Part shown: piece after piece, positions 8,254-17,546 of the stretch | Position numbering within the stretch: position 1 is the first letter of the stretch | How the letters are laid out: each line of letters opens with the position of its first letter | Assembly: GCF_014203755.1 (NCBI RefSeq) | Contig: NZ_JACHJS010000001.1 | Coordinates: 6,448,001 to 6,512,000 of the forward strand | Length of the DNA stretch: 64,000 nucleotides | Direction of reading: 5' to 3' | Source of the DNA: Saccharothrix violaceirubra | GTDB taxonomy: Bacteria > Actinomycetota > Actinomycetes > Mycobacteriales > Pseudonocardiaceae | Notes under the pieces: model-generated | The model's database searches: none | Told to the model about the DNA's origin: nothing | The model's input: the letters and a program-made list of their open reading frames with translations, nothing else | Made by a program: the position numbers and the translations under genes

Positions 8254-8293
8254 GAAGGCGGGGTGGGTGCGCCGTCGCACCCACCCCGCCTTC
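8254..8293 (-). terminator. Strong terminator of the protease gene
   Basis: An 18-base perfect stem (GAAGGCGGGGTGGGTGCG and its complement) closes on a four-base loop, 13 bases after the stop of the minus-strand protease gene. It has the GC-rich form common in actinomycetes and lacks a T-run. Confidence 0.85.
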
Positions 8294-8306
8294 GGTCACT
8301 TCAGGA

Positions 8307-11300
8307 TCAGCCCGTGGTCAGCGCCACGTCGTCGATCACGAAGCTGGTCTGGAGGCTCGCGTCCTCCACACCCACGAACGAGATGCTCACCGACTGACCG
8401 GCGTACTGACCGACGTTCAGGCTCACCTGGGTGTAGCCCGAGTTCGAGTCGAGGTTCGAGTACGAGGCCACCGTGGCGCCGCCGACCTTCACGGTCAGCG
8501 TGTCGTACGCCACCTGCTCGTTCTCGGCCGTGTCGATGTGCAGCCAGTACGTCAGCACCGAGTTGGAGCAACCCGCCGGGATGGTCACCGTCTGCGCGGC
8601 GCTGTCGGTCAGGGTCGAGCCCCGGCCGTTGAGCCACGCCTTGTAGGTGCCGCCGTGCGCGGGCTGCGCCGCCTGGCTGTCGATGACGCCGGACGTGACG
8701 GTCCACGGCGACGCGCCGTTCTCGAACCCGCCGTTGCGCACGACGTCGGACGCCGTGCAACCCGACGAGCCGCCCACGTTCAGCGTGTAGTTCGCCGACC
8801 GGGTCGCCGAGCCGACACCCGAGATCGTGAGGGTGTAGGAGCCCGGCGCGGTGGACGCGCCGACGTTGATCGTCGCGGTGGACGAGCCACCGGTCTGGAC
8901 CGACGACGGGTTGAAGGTCACCGTCACGCCGTTGGGCGTGCCCGTGGCCGACAGGTTCACCGTCTGCGCCTGGCCGGCCGTCGTCTGTGTGGCCACGGCC
9001 ACCGTCGCCGAACCGCCCGGCTGGACCGTGCCCGAACCCGGGTTCACCGACACCGAGAAGTCGTTGGTCGGCGTGGAGTTGCCGACCGCCTGCTTCCAGA
9101 TGGTGTAGGCGATGCCGTCGGCCGAACGGTCGAGGGCCGTGGCGTTGATGTTGCTCGTCGTGTCGCACGCGCTGTGGTAGCAGGAGTCGTACGCCGAGTT
9201 GGCCGTACCGCCCCACTTCGTCGCCTGGGCGCTGGTCTTGCGCGCCGAGGCACCGGTCGCGTAACCGGACGACGGGATGCCCGCGTTCTGGAACGAGTAG
9301 TCGTCGGAACGACCCGCGCCCTCGACGTTCTCCTCAGGCTGCAGGGACAGCGAGTCCCAGTACGCCTTGAGCGGCGCCGCCGCGGCGGTGCCGATGTTGT
9401 TGATGAAGTAGCCGCCGTTCTTGGAGGCCACCATGTCGAAGTTGTAGTACGCCTTGATCTGCGACCGGGCGGTCGAGCTGAGCTGCGAGACGTAGTACTT
9501 CGAGCCGTTGAGGCCCTGCTCCTCGTCGGTCCACCAGGCGAACCGGACGTGCTTGAGCATGGTCGGGTTCTTCGCCGCGAGCTGGAGCGCGTTCTCCAGC
9601 AGGGCCGCCGAGCCCGAGCCGTTGTCGTTGATGCCCGGACCGGCCGAGACGCTGTCCAGGTGCGCGCCGAACATGATCGTCTGGGCGGTGTCGCCACCGG
9701 GCCAGTCGGCGATCAGGTTGTTCGACACGTAGGTGCAGCTGGAGCAGGTCTGCTCGGAGACCTGGAAACCGGCCGCCTGGAGCTTCTGCTTCACGTACGC
9801 GACCGACTGCGTGTAACCCGAGCTGCCCGCGCGCCGGTTGGAACCGAACGACTGGAACTGGGTCAGGTGCGCCTGGACGGCCGTCACGTCGATGTTCGGC
9901 GGGTTGCCGGTCCCCGGGTTGCCGCCGCCCACGGTCAGGGTGTAGGTCGCGGTGTGGCTGAGCGAGCCCTGGCCGTTGACCGTGATCGTGTACGTGCCGT
10001 CGGCGACCGAGGAGCCGACCGAGACCGTGGCGGTCGAGGACGCGCCCGACTGCACCGAGGACGGCGAGAAGCTCACCGTCACGCCCGAGGGCTGGCCCGA
10101 CGCGGACAGCGACACGTTCTGCGCGCTGCCGCTCGTGGTCTGCGTGGCCACGGAGAACGTGCCCGACGCACCCTTGTTGATCGAGCCCGACGACGGGTTC
10201 AGCGACAGCGAGAAGTCGTTGTTGCCCGACGGGGTGCACGAGGTGGGCTCACCGGACTGCGCGGGCAGCGAGATCGCGTCCCAGGCGGCCTTGGTGCGGT
10301 TGTACAGCGTGCAGCTCGGGTCGAGGGTCTTCGCCGCGGTCAGCGTGGCGATGCGGTACTTCTTGTGGGTCATGCCGCTGGTCTTGAGCAGCATGCCGCC
10401 GTAGAAGACCCGGCCCGCGTCCTTGATGCCCACGCCGGTGAGCGTGGTGTTGTTGCAGGTGGGGCTGGTCGGCTTGCCGCCACCGGGGTTCGTGCCCTCG
10501 GCCAGCAGGTAGAACCAGTGGTTGAGCGGACCGGCCGCCTTGTGCACCTCGGTGTTGGGGATCGAGGAGCTGTAGCAGTTCGGGTCGTTGCTCACCAACG
10601 ACGGGTTGTACATGTTCCGGATCGGGCCGCTGCCGGTGAGGTTGATCGTCTCGCCGACGAGGTAGTCCGGGGTGTCCTTGGGGTTGTTGGTGTACGCCTC
10701 GGTCAGCGCGCCGAAGATGTCACCGGTCGCCTCGCCGAGACCCGCCTCGCTGGACGTGCCACCGGGGGTGTTCTGGTCGAGGCCGTGGCCGTACTCGTGG
10801 CCGACGACGTCCATCGACGAGATCCACTTGCCGGCCGCGTTCTTGCCGATGGTGATGGACGAGCCGTCCCAGTACGCGTTCTGCTGGTCCAGGCCGACCT
10901 TCGCGGGCCAGCTGCCGCCGGACCCGGTGTGGCCGTTGCGGCCCAACCAGTCGCGGAGCATGTCGAATTCCTTCTGCGCCGCGTACATCAGCTCGGCGCA
11001 GCCGGTTTCCTTGCTGGTCTCCGAGCCGTTGCCGAAGGTGTCCGTGGACTTCGAGAACACCGTGCCGGTGCTGTAGTCCGCGCACTGCAGGCCGGGCCGC
11101 TTGGTCTGGTTGGACAGCCGGTAGGTGCTGCCGGTGTTGTCCGTGTCGATCGGGACGGTGCCGTTCCACTCGCCGTTGGCGGTGCCGTGCGCGGCGTCCT
11201 CGACCTTGTCCAGGACGGCGCCGGAGTCGGCGTCGACCCACACGTTGAGGTGGCTGGGCCCGTTGTCCTTGGTGGTGCCGACGAGCACGTGCTCCCACGC

Positions 11301-11786
11301 CAGGCGCGGGGTGTCGCCGACGAACTTGACGACCAGGCGCGAGGACTCGACCTTCTCGGTCTTGCCCTGCAACGCGCGGGACGCCTTCTCCGCGTCCGCC
11401 TTGCCGACCTTGGCGTTGGTGGACGGCAGCTGCACCTTGGTCTTGGTCGCGCCGAGCACGGCCTTGACCCGGCCCTGGCCGTCGGCCAGGACGGTGGCGT
11501 CGCCGCCGACGACCGCCAGGCCGCGGTAGCTGCGCTGGTAGCTGACGGAGTAGAGGTCGTTGAGGTAGGGCGTGACGAGGTCGCGCGAGTAGGTCTCGCC
11601 CGGCCCCTTCACCAACGCGTCCAGACCGCTTGACGCGGCGACGTCGGCGGCAGCGACCGCCAACGTGCGCGCGTCCGGCTTCGGCTGTTGCGGCTCCGCC
11701 GCGGCAGCCGAACCCGACACCACGCTGAACGCGGTGCCGGCGAGGACGGCCAGGGCGAGCCCGGCCGTCATCGTCTTGTGCTTCAT
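8307..11786 (-). CDS. Secreted two-catalytic-domain protease: M4 metalloprotease fused to M28 aminopeptidase
   Basis: The 1159-residue preproprotein starts at an ATG with GAGGAG seven bases upstream. A signal peptide ([20 protein letters not shown], cleaved near AAAA) precedes an FTP/PepSY-like propeptide to about residue 200. An M4 thermolysin-type domain follows, with zinc motif HEYGH (330-334) and the third ligand in GEATGD (Glu352). An Ig-like module (about 524-620) leads to an M28 domain (635-900) with all five zinc ligands visible: HLDSV, NDNGSG, DEEQG, NFDMV and YHSACD. A second, closely similar Ig-like module (about 907-1003) and a C-terminal beta-sandwich (1010-1159) follow. Endo- and exopeptidase in one chain would cut proteins and trim the fragments outside the cell. 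Families usually carry these domains on separate proteins. A strong terminator follows. Confidence 0.93.
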   Translation of the reverse strand: MKHKTMTAGLALAVLAGTAFSVVSGSAAAAEPQQPKPDARTLAVAAADVAASSGLDALVKGPGETYSRDLVTPYLNDLYSVSYQRSYRGLAVVGGDATVLADGQGRVKAVLGATKTKVQLPSTNAKVGKADAEKASRALQGKTEKVESSRLVVKFVGDTPRLAWEHVLVGTTKDNGPSHLNVWVDADSGAVLDKVEDAAHGTANGEWNGTVPIDTDNTGSTYRLSNQTKRPGLQCADYSTGTVFSKSTDTFGNGSETSKETGCAELMYAAQKEFDMLRDWLGRNGHTGSGGSWPAKVGLDQQNAYWDGSSITIGKNAAGKWISSMDVVGHEYGHGLDQNTPGGTSSEAGLGEATGDIFGALTEAYTNNPKDTPDYLVGETINLTGSGPIRNMYNPSLVSNDPNCYSSSIPNTEVHKAAGPLNHWFYLLAEGTNPGGGKPTSPTCNNTTLTGVGIKDAGRVFYGGMLLKTSGMTHKKYRIATLTAAKTLDPSCTLYNRTKAAWDAISLPAQSGEPTSCTPSGNNDFSLSLNPSSGSINKGASGTFSVATQTTSGSAQNVSLSASGQPSGVTVSFSPSSVQSGASSTATVSVGSSVADGTYTITVNGQGSLSHTATYTLTVGGGNPGTGNPPNIDVTAVQAHLTQFQSFGSNRRAGSSGYTQSVAYVKQKLQAAGFQVSEQTCSSCTYVSNNLIADWPGGDTAQTIMFGAHLDSVSAGPGINDNGSGSAALLENALQLAAKNPTMLKHVRFAWWTDEEQGLNGSKYYVSQLSSTARSQIKAYYNFDMVASKNGGYFINNIGTAAAAPLKAYWDSLSLQPEENVEGAGRSDDYSFQNAGIPSSGYATGASARKTSAQATKWGGTANSAYDSCYHSACDTTSNINATALDRSADGIAYTIWKQAVGNSTPTNDFSVSVNPGSGTVQPGGSATVAVATQTTAGQAQTVNLSATGTPNGVTVTFNPSSVQTGGSSTATINVGASTAPGSYTLTISGVGSATRSANYTLNVGGSSGCTASDVVRNGGFENGASPWTVTSGVIDSQAAQPAHGGTYKAWLNGRGSTLTDSAAQTVTIPAGCSNSVLTYWLHIDTAENEQVAYDTLTVKVGGATVASYSNLDSNSGYTQVSLNVGQYAGQSVSISFVGVEDASLQTSFVIDDVALTTG

Positions 11787-12971
11787 GGGTGCTCCTCGCA
11801 CGCAGGGAAAGTGGCGGCCGTCGGCACGGTCGGTGCGTGGGCCGCCGTGGAGCTTGTCGCCGCACGGCGGACTTCAGGCAGGGTCCGGGATCGGGCGGCG
11901 ACGCACGCGGTCCGGGCCGCGACGCGGCGGTCCGGATCGGGTGATCAGGTCACGCGGCGACGTGCCGGCGTGAGATGACGACCGGACGCCCTCGGGCGGA
12001 CCCGGCACGCGACTGGGAGCGTGGAGTCATGGCAGCTGCCCTTCGGGGGTCGTCGGTACCGGTCGGATGATCGGCGGAGACCACTATGAGCACCCCTGGC
12101 TCGAAGGGGGTAATACCAATAGTCCATAACATCGGGACATGGGGTCCATAGTGGAACGCCCCGGCCTCGCTTCCCTTGCCCCCGTTGAGGTTCCCTCCGT
12201 GTCGGCTTTGGGATGTTCGTCCTCGGGCGATGGGCGGGCGCGACCCCGGACAGGGGTTGAGCACTATGTCCTCTATGTCCGGATCACCGATCCGTCACCC
12301 GAAGGTCGCCGACTGTTCGGAATGCCGCAAGGAGACCGGCAGCCGACGTGGCCACGTGACCGTGCCGCACTCCCCTGCCGCTGCCTTGTGGCGCCGTACA
12401 GGGAAAACGCCTGTACAGCACCGTCGGATCCGTGAGACCCCACAGACAGGTCCGCCCGACTACGGCGATCCGGACGCCACGGCACGGCGACCCCGGCCCC
12501 GCCCTCCGGAAGCGGGCGGAAGCGACTCGCGACACGGCGTCCGTGTCGTACGTCCGATGTCCGGAGAAGCTCCGCCGCAACGGGTCCACGACGCCGTCCC
12601 GCGCGTTCCGTCGGGCAAATGTCAACGACCGGGTGGACCGACCGCGAGCGGAACGGTTGTGTCTCAACGGGTCGAGGTCCGGACTGACCACGTTGTCACC
12701 GTGCTCCTCTGTGGACTCCCGACCACTGGGACGGAACGCGGTGCGCGCCTTCGTGCCGCACCCCGACGGCCGCGCGACCCTCTCCCGAGCGCGGGTGCGA
12801 CACCGACACCTCCCGCCGTGACCGCTCGGCGGAATACACCGGAACCGGCGTCCGCCGCCGCGGCGATTACAGCCGGCGCGGAATCACCCGATCGGCCACT
12901 TGCCGGCCTTCGACGTCGATAACGTCGCCCACGCCGACCCCGTCCAAGTACCCGACTCCAAGCGAGGCGCC
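11787..12971. other. 1.2-kb intergenic region without a convincing gene
   Basis: This is the longest stretch without a clear gene. Open frames on both strands are Arg/Pro-rich, lack ribosome-binding sites and match no family. Upstream of the protease on its strand is a 26-codon ORF (11950-12030) with AAGGGC before its ATG; it could be a leader. Near 12095-12150 a less GC-rich patch contains GGTATTACCC and a GTCCATA direct repeat (12122 and 12146 area), a plausible promoter zone for the protease. The rest may be a decayed gene or long control region. Confidence 0.45.
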
Positions 12972-13892
12972 ATGATCGAGGCAGTCGGCCTCACCAAGGT
13001 ATTCGGCCGGAAAGTCGCCGTCGACGACCTGGATTTCGTCGTACGACCGGGCACGGTCACCGGTTTCCTCGGACCCAACGGCGCCGGGAAGTCGACGACC
13101 ATGCGCATGGTCCTCGGCCTCGACCGGCCGACGGCGGGAACCGCCACCGTCAACGGTCGGGCGTACGCGGAGCTGCACCACCCGCTCCGGGAGGTCGGCG
13201 CGGTCCTGGACACGCGGATCGCCCACCCCCGCACCACCGCACGCGACCACCTGCGCGTGCTCGCCGTCTCCCACGGCATCCCGGTCGCCCGGGTCGACGA
13301 GGTGCTCGACCTCGTCGGGTTGACCGAGGCCGCGCGCGAGCGGATCGGGAAGTTCTCACTGGGCATGCGACAGCGATTCGGCCTGGCGGTGGCGCTGCTG
13401 GGCGATCCGCCGACGCTGCTGTTCGACGAACCCCTGAACGGCCTGGACGTGGCCGGCGTGCACTGGGTCCGGAAGTTGTTGCGCGGCTTCGCGGACGAGG
13501 GCCGGACCGTGCTGGTCTCGTCACACCTGATGGCCGAGGTGCAGGGGACGGCCGACCGGCTCGTGGTGATCGGGCGCGGTCGGCTCGTCGCGGACGCGCG
13601 CACCGCCGACTTCATCGCGGACACCGTCGGCGTCCGGGTCCGGGTCGAGACGCCGGACGCGCGCGCGTTCGTCGACGCGTTGACGGCGGCGGGTGCCGAC
13701 GTGGACCAGGTCGGCACGAGCGTGCTGCTCGTGTCCGGGATGGAACGGCACGCGATCGGCGACCTGGCCGCACGCGCGTCACTGGTCGTCCACGGCCTCG
13801 CCGACGAGGTCGCCTCGCTCGAAGAGGCGTTCCTCGACGCCACCGAGAGCAGTGTCGAATTCCGCGGGAAGCCGGAGTGGAACCATGCCTGA
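12972..13892 (+). CDS. ABC transporter ATP-binding subunit (bacitracin/lantibiotic-export type)
   Basis: The 306-residue ATPase has Walker A GPNGAGKST near residue 38, signature FSLGMRQRFG near 130 and Walker B PTLLFDEPLNGLD near 150, in the order typical of the CcmA/BcrA class with a C-terminal extension. The ATG at 12972 starts MIEAVGLTKVFG; the frame is open further upstream but that part lacks family features. The stop overlaps the permease start by eight bases, so the two subunits are made together. It would energise export of a drug, peptide or lipid by the next protein. Confidence 0.92.
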   Translation: MIEAVGLTKVFGRKVAVDDLDFVVRPGTVTGFLGPNGAGKSTTMRMVLGLDRPTAGTATVNGRAYAELHHPLREVGAVLDTRIAHPRTTARDHLRVLAVSHGIPVARVDEVLDLVGLTEAARERIGKFSLGMRQRFGLAVALLGDPPTLLFDEPLNGLDVAGVHWVRKLLRGFADEGRTVLVSSHLMAEVQGTADRLVVIGRGRLVADARTADFIADTVGVRVRVETPDARAFVDALTAAGADVDQVGTSVLLVSGMERHAIGDLAARASLVVHGLADEVASLEEAFLDATESSVEFRGKPEWNHA

Positions 13893-14631
13893 AGCGCACC
13901 GCGTCGTCCGGGCGGAGCTGGTGAAGATCCGCACCCGCCGGTCCGTGAAGTGGACGCTGGCCGCGTTCCTGCTGCCCGCCCTCGCCCTGACCTGGGGTCT
14001 CGCGGAGGCTGACGGGGCCGCGTTGTCGCAGACGCCGGAGGGCCGGCTGATCGTGCCGATCGTCACCGCGGTGCTGCTCGTGCAAGGGGCCGTGGCGGTC
14101 GTCGCCGTGGTCGGCACGGCCGGCGAGTACACGCACGGCGGCATCCGCGGTTCGCTGCTGATGGCGCCCCGGCGCTTCCAACTGGCCGGAGCCAAGTTCG
14201 TCGCGATCGCGGTGGTCGGCTTCGTCGTCGGTGTCGTGGTGGCGGTCGCCGCCTCGGCTTTGACGACGGGCGTCCTCGACGATCGGGTCGAAGCGGGGTG
14301 GTCCCTGGTGCGCGCGGTCTTCGGTGCCGGGGCCTACCTCGCCGTGCTCGGTGTCTTCGCCACGGCGCTCGCCCTGCTGATCCGCAACACCGCGATGTCG
14401 GTGCCGGCCGTGATCGGCGTCGTCTACGTGGTGCCGTTGGTGGTGTTACCGCTCGTGCCCGGACTCGTCGACACGGTCGGCGAGCTGTGGCCGACCTTGA
14501 TCGGGTTGTCGGCACTCGCCCCGCCCGAGGCGGCCGAGGTCGCACCCTGGCTCGGGTTCACCGTCTTCGTCGCCGAGACCGCCCTCGTCGTCGTCCCGGC
14601 GGTCCTGGTGTTCGACCGACGCGATGCCTGA
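13885..14631 (+). CDS. ABC-2 type permease subunit, with a TTA codon
   Basis: The 248-residue protein has six predicted membrane segments, for example WTLAAFLLPALALTWGLA, LIVPIVTAVLLVQGAVAVVA and FVAIAVVGFVVGVVVAVA. A hydrophilic start (MPEAHRVVRAELVKIRTRRS) is typical of bacitracin-type ABC-2 permeases. It overlaps the ATPase gene by eight bases and forms one transporter with it. A TTA leucine codon lies in frame at 14446-14448; in streptomycetes such codons make translation depend on the late tRNA BldA. Confidence 0.9.
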   Translation: MPEAHRVVRAELVKIRTRRSVKWTLAAFLLPALALTWGLAEADGAALSQTPEGRLIVPIVTAVLLVQGAVAVVAVVGTAGEYTHGGIRGSLLMAPRRFQLAGAKFVAIAVVGFVVGVVVAVAASALTTGVLDDRVEAGWSLVRAVFGAGAYLAVLGVFATALALLIRNTAMSVPAVIGVVYVVPLVVLPLVPGLVDTVGELWPTLIGLSALAPPEAAEVAPWLGFTVFVAETALVVVPAVLVFDRRDA

Positions 14632-14762
14632 GCGGGGTGGGACGGCGGCGGAACCCCGGATGCGACCGGTGGCGCTCCGGACCCGATGTCGAACGCCTGT
14701 TCGATTCTCCACAGGTGTGCACAGGTCTGTGGACAACTACTGTTTTCGCAGGTCGGATAGGC

Positions 14763-14804
14763 GGTGCGAAGGCCGTCACACTGGGGAGTGACGGCCTTCG
14801 CACC
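14763..14804. terminator. Bidirectional terminator between ABC operon and DUF397 unit
   Basis: A 17-base perfect stem (GGTGCGAAGGCCGTCAC and its complement) flanks an eight-base loop. It lies between the convergent ABC permease and 101-residue gene and can serve both. The remainder of the 325-base gap (14632-14956) shows no gene. Confidence 0.85.
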
Positions 14805-14956
14805 ACGAGCGACGAACGCGGAGTGCGTGGGAGGCGAGCCGGCTGCGGGCGCGGTGCCTGGCTCACGGCGCTTACTCCCAGGTCGTCCGTCGGCGAGAGT
14901 TCGACGGAAACGGCGGGCCCGTCGAACCCGGTGTCCCGCTGACGTGCGCGGGAAGG

Positions 14957-15262
14957 TCAGGCGGTTCTGTCGTCGGGCAGGTCGAGCAGTTCCTCCAGCA
15001 CGCTCGTCGCCGGGCCGCGGCGGCGCCAGGAGAAGCGGCTGGGTTCCAGGACGTTGGCCTCGTCGGCGGGCATGCGCGTCGCGACCACGTCGTCCTCGGT
15101 GTGCAGTCGCACGACGTCGATCACGGCGTGGTGCGCGCGGACGCCGACCACGGCGGCGAGTTCGCCGCGCGCGTCACGGGGGTGCAGGAAGCGGAACCCC
15201 CTGGCGATCAACTGGCGGAGCTGGGATGTCGTCCGGCCGATGTGGTCAGCCGGCGAGGTCAT
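14957..15262 (-). CDS. Small protein downstream of DUF397 gene, 101 residues
   Basis: The protein (MTSPADHIGRTTSQLRQLIA...) has a mixed alpha/beta pattern with a central VVGVRAHHAVIDVVRLH and an acidic C-terminal helix (SVLEELLDLPDD). Its ATG overlaps the end of the DUF397 gene by 17 bases, so the two are coupled. The family is unknown to me. Genes in this position may extend DUF397/DUF5753 antitoxin-like regulatory units. Confidence 0.75.
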   Translation of the reverse strand: MTSPADHIGRTTSQLRQLIARGFRFLHPRDARGELAAVVGVRAHHAVIDVVRLHTEDDVVATRMPADEANVLEPSRFSWRRRGPATSVLEELLDLPDDRTA

Positions 15263-15485
15263 CGAACTCGCCGTCCTTGATCCCGGCGACGAACGCCGTG
15301 ATCTCCGAGCGGGTGTACACGAGGGCCGGGCCGTCCGGGAACCGCGAATTGCGCACGGCGACGTCGCCGCCCGCCAGCTCGGCGATCTCCACGCAGTTGC
15401 CGAGCGCACCGCTGCGGGCGCTCTTCCGCCACGTCACACCTTGGAGAGAAGCCGCCGACATGCCGTTGCGGGCCGTGTTGGCCAT
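15246..15485 (-). CDS. DUF397 family protein
   Basis: The 79-residue protein has the DUF397 hallmark TWRKSARSGALGNCVEIAEL, then a VAVRNSRFPDGPALVYT stretch, then a helix ending FVAGIKDGEF. DUF397 proteins pair with XRE-DUF5753 regulators in actinomycetes, often as antagonists of the regulator during development. Its partner is the next gene upstream (15620-16492). Two TGCACGTGCA palindromes lie in the gap between them. Confidence 0.92.
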   Translation of the reverse strand: MANTARNGMSAASLQGVTWRKSARSGALGNCVEIAELAGGDVAVRNSRFPDGPALVYTRSEITAFVAGIKDGEFDDLAG

Positions 15486-15518
15486 TTCTCGTCACCTACC
15501 CATGGGACAGGATGCACC

Positions 15519-15582
15519 TGCACGTGCATCTGATTGTGCACGGAACGTAGCACCGGCCCTCGCACGGGTAAATGCACGTGCA
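15519..15582. promoter_or_regulatory. Pair of TGCACGTGCA palindromes upstream of DUF397 gene
   Basis: The perfect ten-base palindrome TGCACGTGCA occurs at 15519-15528 and 15573-15582. A further TGCACCTGCA-like half site overlaps the first copy, and a TGTGCACG lies between them. The copies flank the likely promoter of the DUF397 gene and follow the XRE-DUF5753 gene. They are the obvious candidate operators of that regulator. Confidence 0.55.
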
Positions 15583-15619
15583 GACGCGGACGGCGAATCT
15601 CCCCCGGACGGACCAGCCC

Positions 15620-16492
15620 TCAGAGCGCCGCGCGGATCTTCGCGAGCATCTGTCGACTTCTGTCCGGTGTCTCCGCGTCCACGGTCAACCGGTCGAATGC
15701 CCGGCCGTACGTTTCGAGTTCTTCCTGTTTGTCCAGGTAGAGCGCATTCGTGAGGTGTTCGAGGTACACCACGTCCGGCAGGTCCGATTCCGCGAACCGG
15801 AGCATCGTGAACGAACCCTCGGCCTGGTAACCGCTCAGGTGATAGGGCACGACCTGGAGCGTGATCGTGCGTTCCTTGGTCATCGCGAGCAGGTGGTCGA
15901 TCTGGTCGATCAACACCTGGCGTCCGCCGATCGGGCGGTGCAGCACGGATTCGTCGATCACGGCCCACAGCTGCGGCGCACCCGGCCGGAACATGATCTT
16001 CTGGCGCTGCATGCGCAGCTTGACGCGCCGCCGCACGTCCGGCCCGGCCAGTTCGGGACGGCCGTGCGAGGCGATGGCCAGGGCGTATGCCTCGGTCTGG
16101 AACAGGCCCGGCACGAACTGCGCCTCGTAGGTCAGGATCCGCATCGCCGCCTCTTCGAGGCCGACGAAGTCCTGGAACCAGTCGGGCATCAGGTCGGTGA
16201 ACCGGTTCCACCAGCCGGGTTCGTTGGACCGGCGGACCATCGCCAGGAACTTGTCCCGCGCGTCGGCGTCGGTCATCCCGTAGAGGGTCAGCAGGTCCGC
16301 GACGTCACGTTCCTTGAGGCCGACCCGGCCCAGTTCCATCCGGCTGATCTTCGACTCGGAACCGCGGATGCTGTACCCGGCGTCGGCGCGGGTGATCTCC
16401 ACCAGTTCTCTCAGCCTGCGCAGTTGCGCGCCGAGCACGATGCGCAGCGCGGTGGGACCGCTGTCCCGCTCCGGGGCGTCAGCGTCGGACAT
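15620..16492 (-). CDS. XRE-DUF5753 transcriptional regulator
   Basis: Residues 18-75 form the helix-turn-helix (LGAQLRRLRELVEITRADAG ... SESKISRMELGRVGL). Residues 105-285 are a DUF5753 domain, recognisable by the LTYEAQFVPGLFQTEAYA segment, VKLRMQRQKI, and the C-terminal VVYLEHLTNALYLDK. The total length of 290 residues is normal. These proteins act with small DUF397 partners, here encoded directly downstream, and many influence antibiotic production or sporulation. The gene is divergent from a methyltransferase, with a 220-base shared promoter region. Confidence 0.93.
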   Translation of the reverse strand: MSDADAPERDSGPTALRIVLGAQLRRLRELVEITRADAGYSIRGSESKISRMELGRVGLKERDVADLLTLYGMTDADARDKFLAMVRRSNEPGWWNRFTDLMPDWFQDFVGLEEAAMRILTYEAQFVPGLFQTEAYALAIASHGRPELAGPDVRRRVKLRMQRQKIMFRPGAPQLWAVIDESVLHRPIGGRQVLIDQIDHLLAMTKERTITLQVVPYHLSGYQAEGSFTMLRFAESDLPDVVYLEHLTNALYLDKQEELETYGRAFDRLTVDAETPDRSRQMLAKIRAAL

Positions 16493-16712
16493 CGTCGACC
16501 CTCCCGACGGTCATCTCGTGGTGCGATCGGCCCACCCGAACAGCGGTTGCGCTCAAGGGGCCGGAAATCGCATCGTCACTGAACGTACACCCTCGATCAT
16601 CCACCATCTGTCGCATGTCACTCACTCACACGAACTACCCAGAGATCTACGCTGAGTGGCTTGCGGTTGGTGCACGGATACCGCCCCCTTGATTCGCCCT
16701 GAGAGGTCACCA

Positions 16713-17546
16713 ATGCCCGGTCCGGGTTCGGACGCCACTGCCCCGGTCTACATCGACACCACGAAGGCCAGCATCGCCAGGGTCTACGACGCCTTCCTCA
16801 ACGGCAAGGACAATTACGAGATCGACCGGGAAGTCCTGCGGCGGGTCCAGCAGGTGGCACCGGAGGCCGCGACCCTGGCGATCGACAACCGCGGCTTCCT
16901 GATCAGGGCGACCCGCTTCGTCGCCGGTCAGACCGGCATCACCCAGTTCCTCGACTGCGGTTCCGGCCTGCCCACCGCCGAGAACACCCACCAGGTGGCG
17001 CAGCGCATTCAGCCGGACGCACGAGTGGTCTACGTCGACAACGACCCGGTGGTGCTCGCGCACGGCCGCGCGTTATTGGAGGAGAACGACCGCACGCACT
17101 TCTCCGCGGCCGACATCTTCGAACCGCGCCGCATCCTGGAGGACGAGGTCGTGCGACGACACCTCGATTTCTCCGAACCGATCGCACTGTTCCAGATCGG
17201 GACGCTGCACCACTACAACGGTACGTCGCCGACCACCCGGGAGATCATGGCCGAGTACATCGACGCCCTTCCGTCCGGTTCCTACGTGGCGATCAGCCAC
17301 TTCTTCGACCCGGAAACCGAAGAGCACTCGGCGATCGCGCGACGGATGGAGCAGACCTTCCTGCACTCGCCGATGGGCAGCGGCCGATTCGCGACGCGGT
17401 CGGAACTCGAGGGCCTGTTCGAAGGCCTCGAACTCGTCGAACCGGGATTGGTGATCCTGGCCGACTGGTGGCCGGACGGACCGCGACTGAAGGAATTGGA
17501 CGCGGTGTCCTATTGCATCGCCGGCGCAGTGGGCCGCAAACCGTAA
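16713..17546 (+). CDS. SAM-dependent methyltransferase (PF04672/DUF574 family), with a TTA codon
   Basis: The 277-residue protein has the family start VYIDTTKASIARVYDAFLNG and the substrate motif KDNYEIDREV. The SAM-binding FLDCGSGLPTAENTHQVA lies near residue 88, followed by VVYVDNDPVVLAHGRALL. The family is abundant in actinomycetes, usually with unknown small-molecule substrates. The ATG at 16713 has GAGAGG upstream. A TTA leucine codon at 17073-17075 is in frame, unusual at this GC content, and suggests BldA-dependent translation. It is divergent from the DUF5753 regulator, a frequent pairing. Confidence 0.92.
   Translation: MPGPGSDATAPVYIDTTKASIARVYDAFLNGKDNYEIDREVLRRVQQVAPEAATLAIDNRGFLIRATRFVAGQTGITQFLDCGSGLPTAENTHQVAQRIQPDARVVYVDNDPVVLAHGRALLEENDRTHFSAADIFEPRRILEDEVVRRHLDFSEPIALFQIGTLHHYNGTSPTTREIMAEYIDALPSGSYVAISHFFDPETEEHSAIARRMEQTFLHSPMGSGRFATRSELEGLFEGLELVEPGLVILADWWPDGPRLKELDAVSYCIAGAVGRKP

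Noticed and set aside
8250..11633. A 1127-codon plus-strand frame opposite the protease
   Set aside because: Composition is Arg/Val/Gly-rich with no family features; the opposite strand encodes a full secreted protease with intact zinc sites.
12176..12922. A 248-codon frame in the empty region upstream of the ABC ATPase
   Set aside because: No ribosome-binding site, Arg/Pro/Thr-rich low-complexity product and no family; it runs into the ABC ATPase start in another frame.
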